The translations under genes were made by a program, and so were the position numbers. A stretch of 64,000 nucleotides of DNA from Candidatus Liberimonas magnetica. Lineage in GTDB: Bacteria > Elusimicrobiota > Endomicrobiia > Endomicrobiales > JAFGIL01. Where the stretch lies: positions 38,125 through 102,124 of the forward strand of contig JAJAPY010000010.1 of NCBI GenBank assembly GCA_020523885.1, written 5' to 3'. Under the pieces are notes generated by a model. It was given only the letters and a program-made list of their open reading frames with translations. It had not been told where the DNA came from and searched no databases. Shown piece by piece: positions 1 through 8,707 of this stretch; within the stretch, counting starts at the first letter, position 1; every line of letters starts with the position of its first letter.

Positions 1-3000
1 TTGAGCTGTCTACTTCGATAGCTTTTGCAGAAAAGATAACAAAAGACGACATACCCAGCAATTCCTGGGCAGTTACTCCTCCTTTAAATGAAAATACAAC
101 ATACTGGTGGAGAGTAAAAGCTAAAGATTCCGAAGGCTTGTATTCATCAGGTTATGTTTTTCAGGACGACATACGTTTTGTGGTTAATGCCACTAACGAG
201 GCGCCGAACCCCTTTAATTTAACAAGCCCTAACGGCACTATAGAAAACGGCAAACCTACATTCCAGTGGAATTTTACTACCGACCCGGACCCTGTTGACT
301 CAGTAAAATACACCCTGTTTTATTCTACAGCAAGCGATTTCAACCTCAGGATAACGACCCGGGTTGCAAACCTGGCTACTAACTCGTCCGGGCCCCAACC
401 TTCGGTCAATTTAATAGAAAACGCCACATATTACTGGAAGGTCCAGGCTGTTGACTCAAAAGGCAAATACAGGGTAAGTAACTCTACCTGGACCGTAAGG
501 ATAAATAATTCTAATCAACAGCCAAATTCTTTTATCCTGGACTCTCCAGGCAATAATCTTATAATCGCTACGACCACTCCTACTTTGAAGTGGGTGCCGG
601 CAATAGACCCTGACCCTGGCGACACATTAACGTACAGGGTCGTTTACTCGTCATCCGATCCGAATATTGTTTTAAACTATCAATCCTTTCCAAATTTGAC
701 AACCGGCCAGTATAGAACAGGCCCGCTCAATGAAGATTCAACATATTGGTGGAAAGTCCAGGTAACGGATAGCCAGCTATCTAGTAATCAAAGTCCTATT
801 TGGGCGTTTTATGTAAATGCCACAAATAATCCGCCGTATTCTTTTAATCTTTATACATCCTCAGGAGTAGTTAATACCAGAACCCCTATTTTTACCTGGC
901 AGGCGGCAATGGACCAAAATGGCGATCCAGTAACCTATAGTTTTTATTACTCTAAACTGATTGATTTCAGCATTTCAGCTTCATCCCAGGGGCTGACCCA
1001 GCCTTCGTTTACCCCTGCTACTGATCTTGATACAAACAGCACATATTACTGGAAAGTAGAAGCCAGGGACAACCATTCTGGAGTTACACCTTCGACTACC
1101 TGGCAGGTAACTATCGTAAACAACCCTCCCAATCCTTTTAATCTTTTAACTTCTTCAGGGGTAGTTAATACCAGGACGCCGAAATTTACCTGGCAGGCGG
1201 CAGCAGACCCGAACGGTGACCCTGTAACATATAATTTTTATTACTCTAAACTGATTGATTTTGGCATTTCAGCTTCATCCCAGGGCTTGACCGCAACTTC
1301 TTTTACACCTGCAGCTCTTGATCCAAACAGCACATATTACTGGAAAGTAGAAGCCAGGGACAACCATTCGGGAGTCAGGACTTCCGGCGTATGGCAGGTA
1401 ACTATAATAAACAACGCTCCCAATTCTTTTAGCCTTTTAACTTCTTCAGGGATGGCCAATAAGAGGACCCCGAAATTTATCTGGCAGGCGGCAACAGACC
1501 CGAATGGCGACCCTGTAACCTATAATTTTTATTATTCTAAACTAATTGATTTTACTCTTTCAGCTTCATCGCAAGGGCTGGTCCAGCCTTCTTTTACTCC
1601 CGGTACAGCTCTTGATGAAAACAGCACTTATTACTGGAAAGTAGAAGCCCGGGATAACCATTCCGGAGTTACAACTTCTGGTATATGGGATATAATAATA
1701 AATGCCGATTTACAACCGCCAAATAATTTTAATTTGTTATCTCCGAGCAACGGGGAGCGTGTAACTACAGGCGAAATCCTGTTTAGCTGGGAAACCACTA
1801 CTGACCCTGACCCGTTTGATTACGTAGACAGTTATTCGTTATACTACTCGACTTGTTCAAGTTTAAACAATCCGGGCATAGTATCAGGGCTTAAAGTTTC
1901 GACCTATACTATCCAGGTCAGCGCTCTTACAGAAGCTGTAACATACTACTGGATGGCCAAAGCAATTTCTAAGGTAAGCGGCCAGACGAACAGCCAGACA
2001 AGGAGCTTTAACATATCTAATAAGGCGCCTTATGAATTTGATTACACCTCTTCTTCCGGTGTCATAAAATCAACTAATGTCTCGTTAAAATGGAAAAATG
2101 CAAATGACCCTGAAAATGACCCTGTTACCTATACTGTGTATTATTCGACCGATCTAAATTTCAGTTTGGTAAAATCTTCCGGCGGGATTAGCGTGCCTTA
2201 TTATGGTTTGACTGCTTTAACCGACCATACTACGTATTATTGGTACGTAAACGCTACTGATGTAAGAGGAAATAACACGATACAGTCTGATAAAGTCTGG
2301 AGTTTCCGTGTAAACAATATTAATTACCCGCCGCTTTCATTTAACCTCCTTTACCCGCCGGACGGTACGCACTTAAGCGGTGTGACTACTTATTTGCAAT
2401 GGCAAAAAACGACAGATCCTGACCTCAAGAGTTCGGTAGCTTATACGCTCTGGTATTCAACCAGCCAGAGTTTTGCCCTAAAGACCGTTTTAGACAGGCA
2501 AACTTCAGACTATTTCAGGTTTGCTAATAACCTGCTGTTCGGCACAACCTATTATTGGCGTGTTTATGCCCTAGGAGCAAGCGGGAACAGCAATGATATT
2601 ACACAAACGCAAACCTGGCACTTCACTACCCTGGGCAGGATAAAGCCCTTTGTTCCGCAAAATTTTAAGGCAAGCCTTGATGTTACAAAAACCAGGGTTA
2701 CGCTTAGCTGGGATGCGGTAAATAAAAATGCGGATAATTCTCCTATAACAAACTTAAAAGGTTATAAAATTTATAGGTCAAATAGTTTAGATGATATTTA
2801 TAACGTTTCCGAAACAACAAGCGTAAGTTCCAATGTCCTTTCCTGGGTTGACACAAAGACAAGCGGGGATGTCGTTTACTATTTAATAAGGTCTTACAAT
2901 ATTTTAGATGTGGAAAGCGATAATTCATCTTTAAGAAGTGCCGGAGAAACAAACCTGTCTATTGCATCCCCGTCTGATCAAAGCGTAATGGTTTCTTATT

Positions 3001-3620
3001 CGACTGAATTATTGCCGTCTACGATGACCATTGAAGTAATAAGGCAGGATAACCAGGATAGTAATGTCCTGGGTTCATATATAGTAAGGACTGTCGGGCA
3101 AAACAAGGAAGTAATTAACTATACGCTTACCGAACCATTTATCTTAAGGTTCAGGAAAGGGAGTTTTCAGGCAGCTTTAGGCAGGGCGGTAACTCTCGGG
3201 TCAAGCTATGCCGGTGTATTCTGGCATAACGGAGTTAACTGGGCGTATATCGGAGGAACGCCGGATAACGGCGATATAATCGTCAAAACACCCTATATGG
3301 GCAGCTATCAGCTCCGCAAGGTGTTCGGAAGCACAGAATTTCGTATATTAAACCTCTGGCCGAAGATAATCACTCCAAATAACGACGGCATAAATGATGC
3401 CTTCAACTGTACTTTTGAAAATCCTACATCAAATTCTGTAAGTGCCGCTATTTATGACTTGAGCGGAGCCCATGTTGCAGGCTTCAGCTCTTTAACTGAT
3501 GCCTGGTTCATCTGGGATGGGAAAGATGAACACGGAGACAGGGTATCTCCCGGGATATATTTATATCAAGTCAAATGCGGGACAAAGGTCTCTAACGGCA
3601 CGGTTGTTGTGGCAAGGTAA
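1..3620 (+). CDS. Secreted Ig/FN3-repeat protein with gliding-type C-terminal domain (5' truncated)
   Basis: The reading frame is open from base 3, so the true start lies upstream; 1205 codons are visible. Seen: about nine repeats of roughly 95-100 residues, each with a W near the start, a DP(D/N)xDPV segment and an ending of the type TYYWKVxAxD, as in FN3/Ig-like surface repeats. Three repeats (828-1700) are nearly identical. The last 85 residues hold ITPNNDGIND, then xIYDLSG, then WDGKDEHGDRVSPGIYLY, a FlgD-Ig / CHU_C-like C-terminal domain that in Bacteroidota directs T9SS secretion. No catalytic domain is visible. Two bases after its stop begins a PorV-like barrel gene, so the two are probably co-transcribed. 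Inferred role: a long cell-surface or adhesive protein. The family-level call is firm; the secretion route is inference. Confidence 0.85.
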   Translation, partial: ELSTSIAFAEKITKDDIPSNSWAVTPPLNENTTYWWRVKAKDSEGLYSSGYVFQDDIRFVVNATNEAPNPFNLTSPNGTIENGKPTFQWNFTTDPDPVDSVKYTLFYSTASDFNLRITTRVANLATNSSGPQPSVNLIENATYYWKVQAVDSKGKYRVSNSTWTVRINNSNQQPNSFILDSPGNNLIIATTTPTLKWVPAIDPDPGDTLTYRVVYSSSDPNIVLNYQSFPNLTTGQYRTGPLNEDSTYWWKVQVTDSQLSSNQSPIWAFYVNATNNPPYSFNLYTSSGVVNTRTPIFTWQAAMDQNGDPVTYSFYYSKLIDFSISASSQGLTQPSFTPATDLDTNSTYYWKVEARDNHSGVTPSTTWQVTIVNNPPNPFNLLTSSGVVNTRTPKFTWQAAADPNGDPVTYNFYYSKLIDFGISASSQGLTATSFTPAALDPNSTYYWKVEARDNHSGVRTSGVWQVTIINNAPNSFSLLTSSGMANKRTPKFIWQAATDPNGDPVTYNFYYSKLIDFTLSASSQGLVQPSFTPGTALDENSTYYWKVEARDNHSGVTTSGIWDIIINADLQPPNNFNLLSPSNGERVTTGEILFSWETTTDPDPFDYVDSYSLYYSTCSSLNNPGIVSGLKVSTYTIQVSALTEAVTYYWMAKAISKVSGQTNSQTRSFNISNKAPYEFDYTSSSGVIKSTNVSLKWKNANDPENDPVTYTVYYSTDLNFSLVKSSGGISVPYYGLTALTDHTTYYWYVNATDVRGNNTIQSDKVWSFRVNNINYPPLSFNLLYPPDGTHLSGVTTYLQWQKTTDPDLKSSVAYTLWYSTSQSFALKTVLDRQTSDYFRFANNLLFGTTYYWRVYALGASGNSNDITQTQTWHFTTLGRIKPFVPQNFKASLDVTKTRVTLSWDAVNKNADNSPITNLKGYKIYRSNSLDDIYNVSETTSVSSNVLSWVDTKTSGDVVYYLIRSYNILDVESDNSSLRSAGETNLSIASPSDQSVMVSYSTELLPSTMTIEVIRQDNQDSNVLGSYIVRTVGQNKEVINYTLTEPFILRFRKGSFQAALGRAVTLGSSYAGVFWHNGVNWAYIGGTPDNGDIIVKTPYMGSYQLRKVFGSTEFRILNLWPKIITPNNDGINDAFNCTFENPTSNSVSAAIYDLSGAHVAGFSSLTDAWFIWDGKDEHGDRVSPGIYLYQVKCGTKVSNGTVVVAR
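828..1700 (+). repeat. Three near-identical ~293-bp tandem coding repeats
   Basis: Units start near 828, 1122 and 1413 and encode successive Ig/FN3-like domains. They share long almost unchanged stretches such as NTRTPxFxWQAA, YYSKLIDF and YYWKVEARDNHSG, and the DNA is nearly identical as well. The neighbouring domains of the same protein are much more diverged, so these three copies point to recent duplication or ongoing gene conversion. Confidence 0.85.
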
Positions 3621-3621
3621 A

Positions 3622-5196
3622 ATGAATAATAAATGGAAGTTATTAATTATCTTAATAGTGAATTTTGCAATTTGCAATTTGCAATTTGCAATTGATGTAA
3701 ATGCTGCCTTCAAGGATGATTTATATAGCGCACGTATAAATTCTATGGCAGGTGCCTTTGTTGCGGTCGCAGATGACAGCCAGTCTGTCTTCATTCAGCC
3801 GGCAGGGCTTGCAAACCTAAAGAACCCCGAGTTTTCTTTAAGTTACGGGCATGTTTATTGGGGACTGGATGACGGAAGCCAGATAACAAGCCCGGTCTTA
3901 TCTTTAGGGATGCCTTTATCAAAAAAACTTTCCTTTGGGCTAGGCTATAAAACTATAAGCCTGCAAAATGTCTATGACGAGAGCACGATAACATCCGCCT
4001 TGGCATACAAACTTAACGGATTTTCATCAGTAGGGCTCGCTTATAAAAATCTAAGCATAAAATACGGCAGCGATAGTTATACATTAATAGACCCGGTCTT
4101 AAAGAGTAAAAATACGGTCAGCGACTATGACCTGGATATCGGTTTATTTATCCAGCCGCTGCCGTTTTTGAGTTTCGGGTACAGCAAACAGGGCCTTCTT
4201 GGCGCTAATATAGGGTTGGATGAAAAAATAAAATCACCGGCTGTCGAAAGGATCGGTGCGGCTTATAAAGAAAATATGTTTAAGGTGATTTATGAAAACG
4301 TGAAGCAGGACAATACTATGAAAAATCTAATGGGGATAGAGAAGGTTTTTTTAAACAACAGCTTTGCCCTGCGTTTCGGGTTCGGGTGGGGTGATAACGA
4401 ATTTGGAAAGCTGGCAGTCGGCGCAGGGGCGAATTTCAATCAATTCTCTCTTGATTATTCATTCGACTATCCGTTAAAAGGGATTGAAAATACTTCAGGA
4501 GTGCATTTCCTGAGCTTTAACGTCAGGTTTCTTAAGCCTGAGGAAAACGCTGCGCAGCCAAGAAAAGAAAAAAAACAAACAGGGGAAGAAATAAAGAAGG
4601 CATTCAAAGATAAATTACAGGGTATGCTGTCACAAAAGCAAGTTAAGGAACCCCTAGCCCAGCAAACAAAGAAGGCCTGTTTTTGGAGTCCTATGGCATG
4701 TATTAGCAGCCTGGGGGAACTTATAAAGCCTCCTGAATTGTATACTTCTCCTTTTTATATCGCAGGCCCGCTTGGGCCTTTCCAGTTTCAGGTTGAAGAA
4801 CCAGGTAAAGAGCTTGGTATTGTTGAGCAAAATAATATTAAATTGGAGTTAGAAAAATTGGCTCCGCCCGCAACAGGGCAGATAGATAACACAATTGAAA
4901 CATTGCCGGCCCAGAAAGAAAATGCAGTTAGTGAGGTTCCTTCAGCTCCTGGGGCTCCTGCCATTGCTGTTGAACCGCAGCCTGAGAAGATCGGAAAACC
5001 AAAGGCAATAAATAAAGAAAAAGATAAAGTATCGGTTTTTAAAAGCCATACGGTGCTTTCAGGTGAGACTTTGCCGATGATAGCAAAAAAATATTACGGG
5101 AAAGAATCGGACTGGATAAAGATCTATGAGGCAAACAAAGACCACATTGAAAAAGGCTCTCTTAAACAGGGACAAGTTTTGGTAATACCGCAATAA
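3622..5196 (+). CDS. PorV/UPF0164-like outer-membrane beta-barrel with C-terminal LysM
   Basis: 524 residues from the ATG at 3622. An in-frame extension to 3499 lies inside the upstream gene and has no start signal. The first ~28 residues form a signal peptide (KWKLLIILIVNFAICNLQF). Residues ~30-305 match the PorV/PorQ-like barrel pattern: ARINSMAGAFVAVADDSQSVFIQPAGLA near the N-terminus (N-rich AG..NPAG-type motif), then alternating amphipathic strands ending LSFNVRFL. A low-complexity linker follows, with Cys in KKACFWSPMAC. The last ~50 residues are a LysM domain (HTVLSGETLPMIAKKYYG ... LKQGQVLVIP), expected to bind peptidoglycan. PorV of the T9SS shuttles cargo carrying a C-terminal domain; the gene directly upstream encodes such a cargo. 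The LysM fusion is unusual and would anchor the barrel to the cell wall. Function is inferred from family and context. Confidence 0.78.
   Translation: MNNKWKLLIILIVNFAICNLQFAIDVNAAFKDDLYSARINSMAGAFVAVADDSQSVFIQPAGLANLKNPEFSLSYGHVYWGLDDGSQITSPVLSLGMPLSKKLSFGLGYKTISLQNVYDESTITSALAYKLNGFSSVGLAYKNLSIKYGSDSYTLIDPVLKSKNTVSDYDLDIGLFIQPLPFLSFGYSKQGLLGANIGLDEKIKSPAVERIGAAYKENMFKVIYENVKQDNTMKNLMGIEKVFLNNSFALRFGFGWGDNEFGKLAVGAGANFNQFSLDYSFDYPLKGIENTSGVHFLSFNVRFLKPEENAAQPRKEKKQTGEEIKKAFKDKLQGMLSQKQVKEPLAQQTKKACFWSPMACISSLGELIKPPELYTSPFYIAGPLGPFQFQVEEPGKELGIVEQNNIKLELEKLAPPATGQIDNTIETLPAQKENAVSEVPSAPGAPAIAVEPQPEKIGKPKAINKEKDKVSVFKSHTVLSGETLPMIAKKYYGKESDWIKIYEANKDHIEKGSLKQGQVLVIPQ
3662..3692. repeat. Short tandem repeat (ttgcaat words) inside a signal-peptide coding region
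   Basis: Four consecutive copies of a 7-8 bp word of the type tttgcaa lie in the signal-peptide codons (residues FAICNLQFAI) of the PorV-LysM gene. A related tract occurs in the spacer at 20183-20213. Confidence 0.6.
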
Positions 5197-5202
5197 AGAA
5201 AT

Positions 5203-5275
5203 GTATAAGCTGTAACCCGTAACCTGTGACCCGAAAAACCTCCGGGTTACTGGTACCGGGTTGCGGGTCACTCTT
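5203..5275. repeat. Intergenic word-repeat hairpin (taacccg / tgacccg family)
   Basis: Left arm has several copies of a 7-8 bp word (taacccg, taacctg, tgacccg); after a short aaaaacct linker the right arm carries their complements (cgggttac, cgggttgc, cgggtcac). The whole can fold as an imperfect hairpin between the barrel gene and the next gene. It resembles in design, but not in sequence, the repeats at 15556, 16728, 23804, 26728 and 28033. Confidence 0.6.
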
Positions 5276-5286
5276 GGAGGATGAAA

Positions 5287-7365
5287 ATGGATGAATTTAA
5301 TGACCTTGACAATGAACTTGCCAAATTAAAACAGGAACTTTCTTCCCACGGAGATGAATGGACGCGTCAATTTAATTTCCCCGGGTCAAATGATTACTGG
5401 AAAAGGAGGCAGGAAGAAGACAGTGCTATCTGGCAAAAAAGGCTTAACGTAAATGAAGAAGAAAAAAAGATCCTCGAAGAAAAGCTTAAAGAGCAAAAAT
5501 TGCAGATAGAGAAGTATAACGAGCACTTAAGAGAAGTAGAAAAGAAGATCGAAGAAGATGCCCGCCGGTGGGAAGAGAGGTTCAAAGTAAGAGAGACAGA
5601 ACTGATGCTTGAGAAAAACAGGGTTTTATGGGAAGAAAAAATGAAGGAAAAAGAAAATGAAAACCATTTCCTTCTTTCCAAAGTGTCAGAGCTGAATGCA
5701 AAAATTGGTGAGGAAAAAGAGCAGCAGTTGAAGGACAGGGATAAGACAGACGAATATTTGAGTAAATTAAAAGAAGCTCACGAAGATAAGACAAGGTCTT
5801 ATACGGGCCAAGTAGATGTTTTAAGAGCCAGGGTCGCTGAACTTGAGAAAGATCTTGGGGAAAGGATGTCTGAACTAAGGACAAAAAGCGGAGCTTATGA
5901 AGAGAAGATAAAAAAGATGGATGACTATACAATAGAGCTTGCTAGGTTAAAAGATACCGCAGTAAGCGAAAATTGCCTGTTAAAAGAAGAACTTTCAAAG
6001 GCCAAGCTGCAGAATACGGAAGAAAAAAAGCAATTACAGGAATCCTTAAAACTAAGGGCTCAGCAGTTTGTTTCAAATTTTTACGCATATCTCGGTCCTC
6101 TCTTGGGGCTCTTGCACGGGATATCTACAAAGAGGCTGTCCGGCGACCTCATAGGGCCTGTCAAGGACTCAGTGCAGAGGCTTGAGAATGAAACTGGACT
6201 GTTTATGACGAATCTGGATATGAAGTTCCAGTATAATGAACTTTATACATTGGGACTTATTCTGCCGGAAGATGAATTGGGTTTTTTTAACAAGCTATCC
6301 GCCAGCCAGAAGATCAGAACGAAAGTGTTGGACATAAAGGCTATTAAAAATGACATATCCAGGATCAAGCCTCAAGCTGTGCTCGTATCCATAAAGTTTT
6401 TAAAATATGCCTATAAAATAAAAAATAAATGGTCGTTTATACCTGTAATAATTTTTGGCACTGTTAACGCAAAGCTTCACAAAAAACTTTTAGCAAAAGG
6501 GTTTGAGGTTATTTTACCGCCTTATATAACGGAAGAGATTATAACTCTGCTTAACCAGACAGTTTCCAAAAGTATTGCCTGGCCGGAATACTGGGAAAAG
6601 ATACAGCCAAAGAGGGATTATCTTTCAAAGCTGGCAGTTATGTCGGGTTTAATCCTTCTTTGTTTATCAGGGTATTATTTGAATAATTACTATGTAAATA
6701 AAAGTTTGAATGTTGTCCTACATTTTAATACGCCGTACCCGCAGCCGACAAACATAACCTTTGACGGCCAGAATATCTGGGTATGCGACTGGTTTGGTCA
6801 GAGCATATATAAACATAGTGTTAACAATGATTTTAAGCTTATTAAGATTTTTCATTTTCCGGAAAAGCATTTTACAACACTGGCCTGGGCCGGCGGGTAT
6901 TTATGGTCAGCCGATCCCTGGAATAAAAAGATATACAAGCATAACATGGATGAAGCTTTGTCCATAATAGGTTCCTATCAGGCACCGAATGCAGCCCCAA
7001 GCGGGTTGGCCGGTGACAGAGAGGTTTTGTGGTCCTGCGACAGTGCGCTGGCTCAGATTTACAGGCACAGGCTGGATGATAAATTAACTGTAGAAGAGAC
7101 ATATAAAAGCCCCGGCTCCAGCCCCAGCGGCCTTTACTTTGACGGAGAAAAGCTCTGGAGCCTGGATTCAAAAACAAATAAGATATATTGCCATGATATA
7201 AGTAAAGGTTTAGCTGTTGAAGGAGAATATTTGCCGGTCGGGTATGAACAGAAAGGGTATAATTTAAGCGGGATAGCTATAAGTAAAGACAGGGTATGGG
7301 TATGTTCTGAAAGGTTGGGTGAAATACAGGGCTATCAAAAAACCTTGTTAAAAAAAATTAAATAG
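5287..7365 (+). CDS. Coiled-coil, pseudo-receiver, membrane and beta-propeller protein
   Basis: 692 residues. The start is set by GGAGG at 5276-5280: it abuts an ATG at 5281 but sits 6 nt before the ATG at 5287, so 5287 is the better start. Residues ~1-260 are a long charged coiled coil (KILEEKLKEQKLQIEKYNE-type heptads). Residues ~320-430 resemble a response-regulator receiver fold without its aspartate pocket (ISRIKPQAVLVSIKFLK ... PVIIFGTV ... KGFEVILPPYITEEI). A single membrane helix follows (AVMSGLILLCLSGYYLN, ~455). The C-terminal ~220 residues hold four to five blades of the type GLxxDGExLWSxDSxxxxIYxH, an NHL/PQQ-like propeller probably outside the cytoplasm. This could pass information across the membrane, but no known family is recognised. 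It stands alone after the PorV-LysM gene and ends at a terminator. Confidence 0.7.
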   Translation: MDEFNDLDNELAKLKQELSSHGDEWTRQFNFPGSNDYWKRRQEEDSAIWQKRLNVNEEEKKILEEKLKEQKLQIEKYNEHLREVEKKIEEDARRWEERFKVRETELMLEKNRVLWEEKMKEKENENHFLLSKVSELNAKIGEEKEQQLKDRDKTDEYLSKLKEAHEDKTRSYTGQVDVLRARVAELEKDLGERMSELRTKSGAYEEKIKKMDDYTIELARLKDTAVSENCLLKEELSKAKLQNTEEKKQLQESLKLRAQQFVSNFYAYLGPLLGLLHGISTKRLSGDLIGPVKDSVQRLENETGLFMTNLDMKFQYNELYTLGLILPEDELGFFNKLSASQKIRTKVLDIKAIKNDISRIKPQAVLVSIKFLKYAYKIKNKWSFIPVIIFGTVNAKLHKKLLAKGFEVILPPYITEEIITLLNQTVSKSIAWPEYWEKIQPKRDYLSKLAVMSGLILLCLSGYYLNNYYVNKSLNVVLHFNTPYPQPTNITFDGQNIWVCDWFGQSIYKHSVNNDFKLIKIFHFPEKHFTTLAWAGGYLWSADPWNKKIYKHNMDEALSIIGSYQAPNAAPSGLAGDREVLWSCDSALAQIYRHRLDDKLTVEETYKSPGSSPSGLYFDGEKLWSLDSKTNKIYCHDISKGLAVEGEYLPVGYEQKGYNLSGIAISKDRVWVCSERLGEIQGYQKTLLKKIK

Positions 7366-7398
7366 GGCCTGCTGAAAAACTCAGCAGCCCTTGCCTTT
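7364..7398. terminator. Bidirectional terminator between convergent genes
   Basis: A stem of about 10 bp (GGGC-CTGCTGA paired with TCAGCAGCCC, one bulged C, loop AAAAC) spans 7365-7390, with a T-rich flank on one side and an A-rich flank on the other. It sits between the stop of the plus-strand gene (7365) and the stop of the minus-strand gene (7418), so it can serve both. Confidence 0.7.
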
Positions 7399-7417
7399 GT
7401 CTTTGTACTCAGAATTT

Positions 7418-8707
7418 TTACTTTTCGAGGGTCAGTGCTATATTGACTTCAATGGCTTTGTCGTTTTCTCCGATAACAACAGGCTTTCTTATACCTTTGT
7501 ACCCCCGCTGCCAGAATCCCATGACATAGTTTCCCGGAACGATGTTACGTATTTTATACCAGCCGTATTCCGAAGCATTAAAAACCAGGATCTCTTTACC
7601 GTTTTTTATAAGTTTAACCAGCGCACCCGGAATCGGATTATTTTCGATATCGGTTACAGTCCCGGTAATAACACACCTCTGCCCTATGATTTGTTGTTTT
7701 GAGGGCAAGGTTTCCTTGGTTTGCTCTTTTTTTGCCTCAATAACCTTCCTGCTTGATACCTTTTTTTCCACCTCTTGTCCAAAACGAACGTTTAAAGAAT
7801 ACCGATGAGTGGTACCTAGATCCCCGTAAAATGTCCAGGCATAGTCAAAACCTATATACTGGGATATTTTTATCCCTAACCCTGCTGACAATCCGGATAA
7901 GGCATCCAGGTCTTGAACTGTATTATAGCCAGCTCTTAAAGCTATCGTTTCAGTAAACCGGTATTCGCTGCCCAGGCTGAAATTTACATCGTTGTCTGCG
8001 GGAGCGTTGATATCCAGAGCTATTTTACAACTCGGCGCTAAAGCGTATGCGCCGCCGAGTTTCACGTTCATAGGAAGAGGGTCTTCCATATCAATGAATT
8101 TCATCTTAGTGCCGATGTTCTGCGCTGCCAACCCGATATACAGCTTATCTTCCATCAAGGCACGCAATATGCCTATATCCACACCGGTCGCGGTCGCAGT
8201 ATGCTCGATTTTTGAGGAAATGTATTTCAAGTTTATTCCAAGGCCAGCGAACTTCAGGTCTCTTGCATAGGACAACGACAATGCCGTATCAGAGGGGTTT
8301 ATAGTGTCACCCGCCAGTCCAGTATCATCCATTTTAATGATATTCCCATACGACATATATTGGGCCGCAAGGCCGAATACCCCGAAGTCTTGAACGGGCA
8401 TCGAGTAGGACAGCCAGTCGTAGGACATCTCTTCAAACCAGGCTGCATGCATCATCGAAAGAGATTTAGTTCTGGCCCTGACCAGCCCCGCAGGGTTCCA
8501 GTAAATCGAGGTTGAGTCGTCGGCCATACCTGCGAACGCTTCGCCCATACCCGCAGCGCGGGCGCCCGCTCCGAGCTTCAGAAATTGTGCGGTTGAGGTT
8601 CCTGCGTCTTTCGAGCCGAATGAAGCGAAAGCAAGCGAGCTGCAAACTGCGGCCGTAGCAATGGCAAAAAATAACTTTTTCATGATTTTTCTTGGAGATG
8701 TATTCAT
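7418..8707 (-). CDS. PorV/PorQ-family outer-membrane barrel with carboxypeptidase-regulatory-like tail
   Basis: 429 residues. A signal peptide (KKLFFAIATAAVCSSLAFA) is followed by the PorV/UPF0164 signature AGTSTAQFLKLGAGARAAG, then DDSTSIYWNPAGL, and a barrel of alternating strands closing at HRYSLNVRFGQ (~320). The last ~85 residues form a beta-sandwich of the CarboxypepD_reg type (GTVTDIENNPIPGALVKL, then VPGNYVMGFWQRGY). The ATG at 8707 directly abuts the stop of the upstream 1470-residue secreted peptidase, which suggests translational coupling; an alternative start is the ATG at 8683. In T9SS organisms PorV accepts cargo with C-terminal domains, and the upstream gene carries such a domain. 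Role inferred: dedicated outer-membrane partner of that peptidase. Confidence 0.83.
   Translation of the reverse strand: MNTSPRKIMKKLFFAIATAAVCSSLAFASFGSKDAGTSTAQFLKLGAGARAAGMGEAFAGMADDSTSIYWNPAGLVRARTKSLSMMHAAWFEEMSYDWLSYSMPVQDFGVFGLAAQYMSYGNIIKMDDTGLAGDTINPSDTALSLSYARDLKFAGLGINLKYISSKIEHTATATGVDIGILRALMEDKLYIGLAAQNIGTKMKFIDMEDPLPMNVKLGGAYALAPSCKIALDINAPADNDVNFSLGSEYRFTETIALRAGYNTVQDLDALSGLSAGLGIKISQYIGFDYAWTFYGDLGTTHRYSLNVRFGQEVEKKVSSRKVIEAKKEQTKETLPSKQQIIGQRCVITGTVTDIENNPIPGALVKLIKNGKEILVFNASEYGWYKIRNIVPGNYVMGFWQRGYKGIRKPVVIGENDKAIEVNIALTLEK

Noticed and set aside
3499..3621. Longer start for the PorV-LysM gene
   Set aside because: It lies within the upstream coding region in another frame and would put 41 residues before a good signal peptide.
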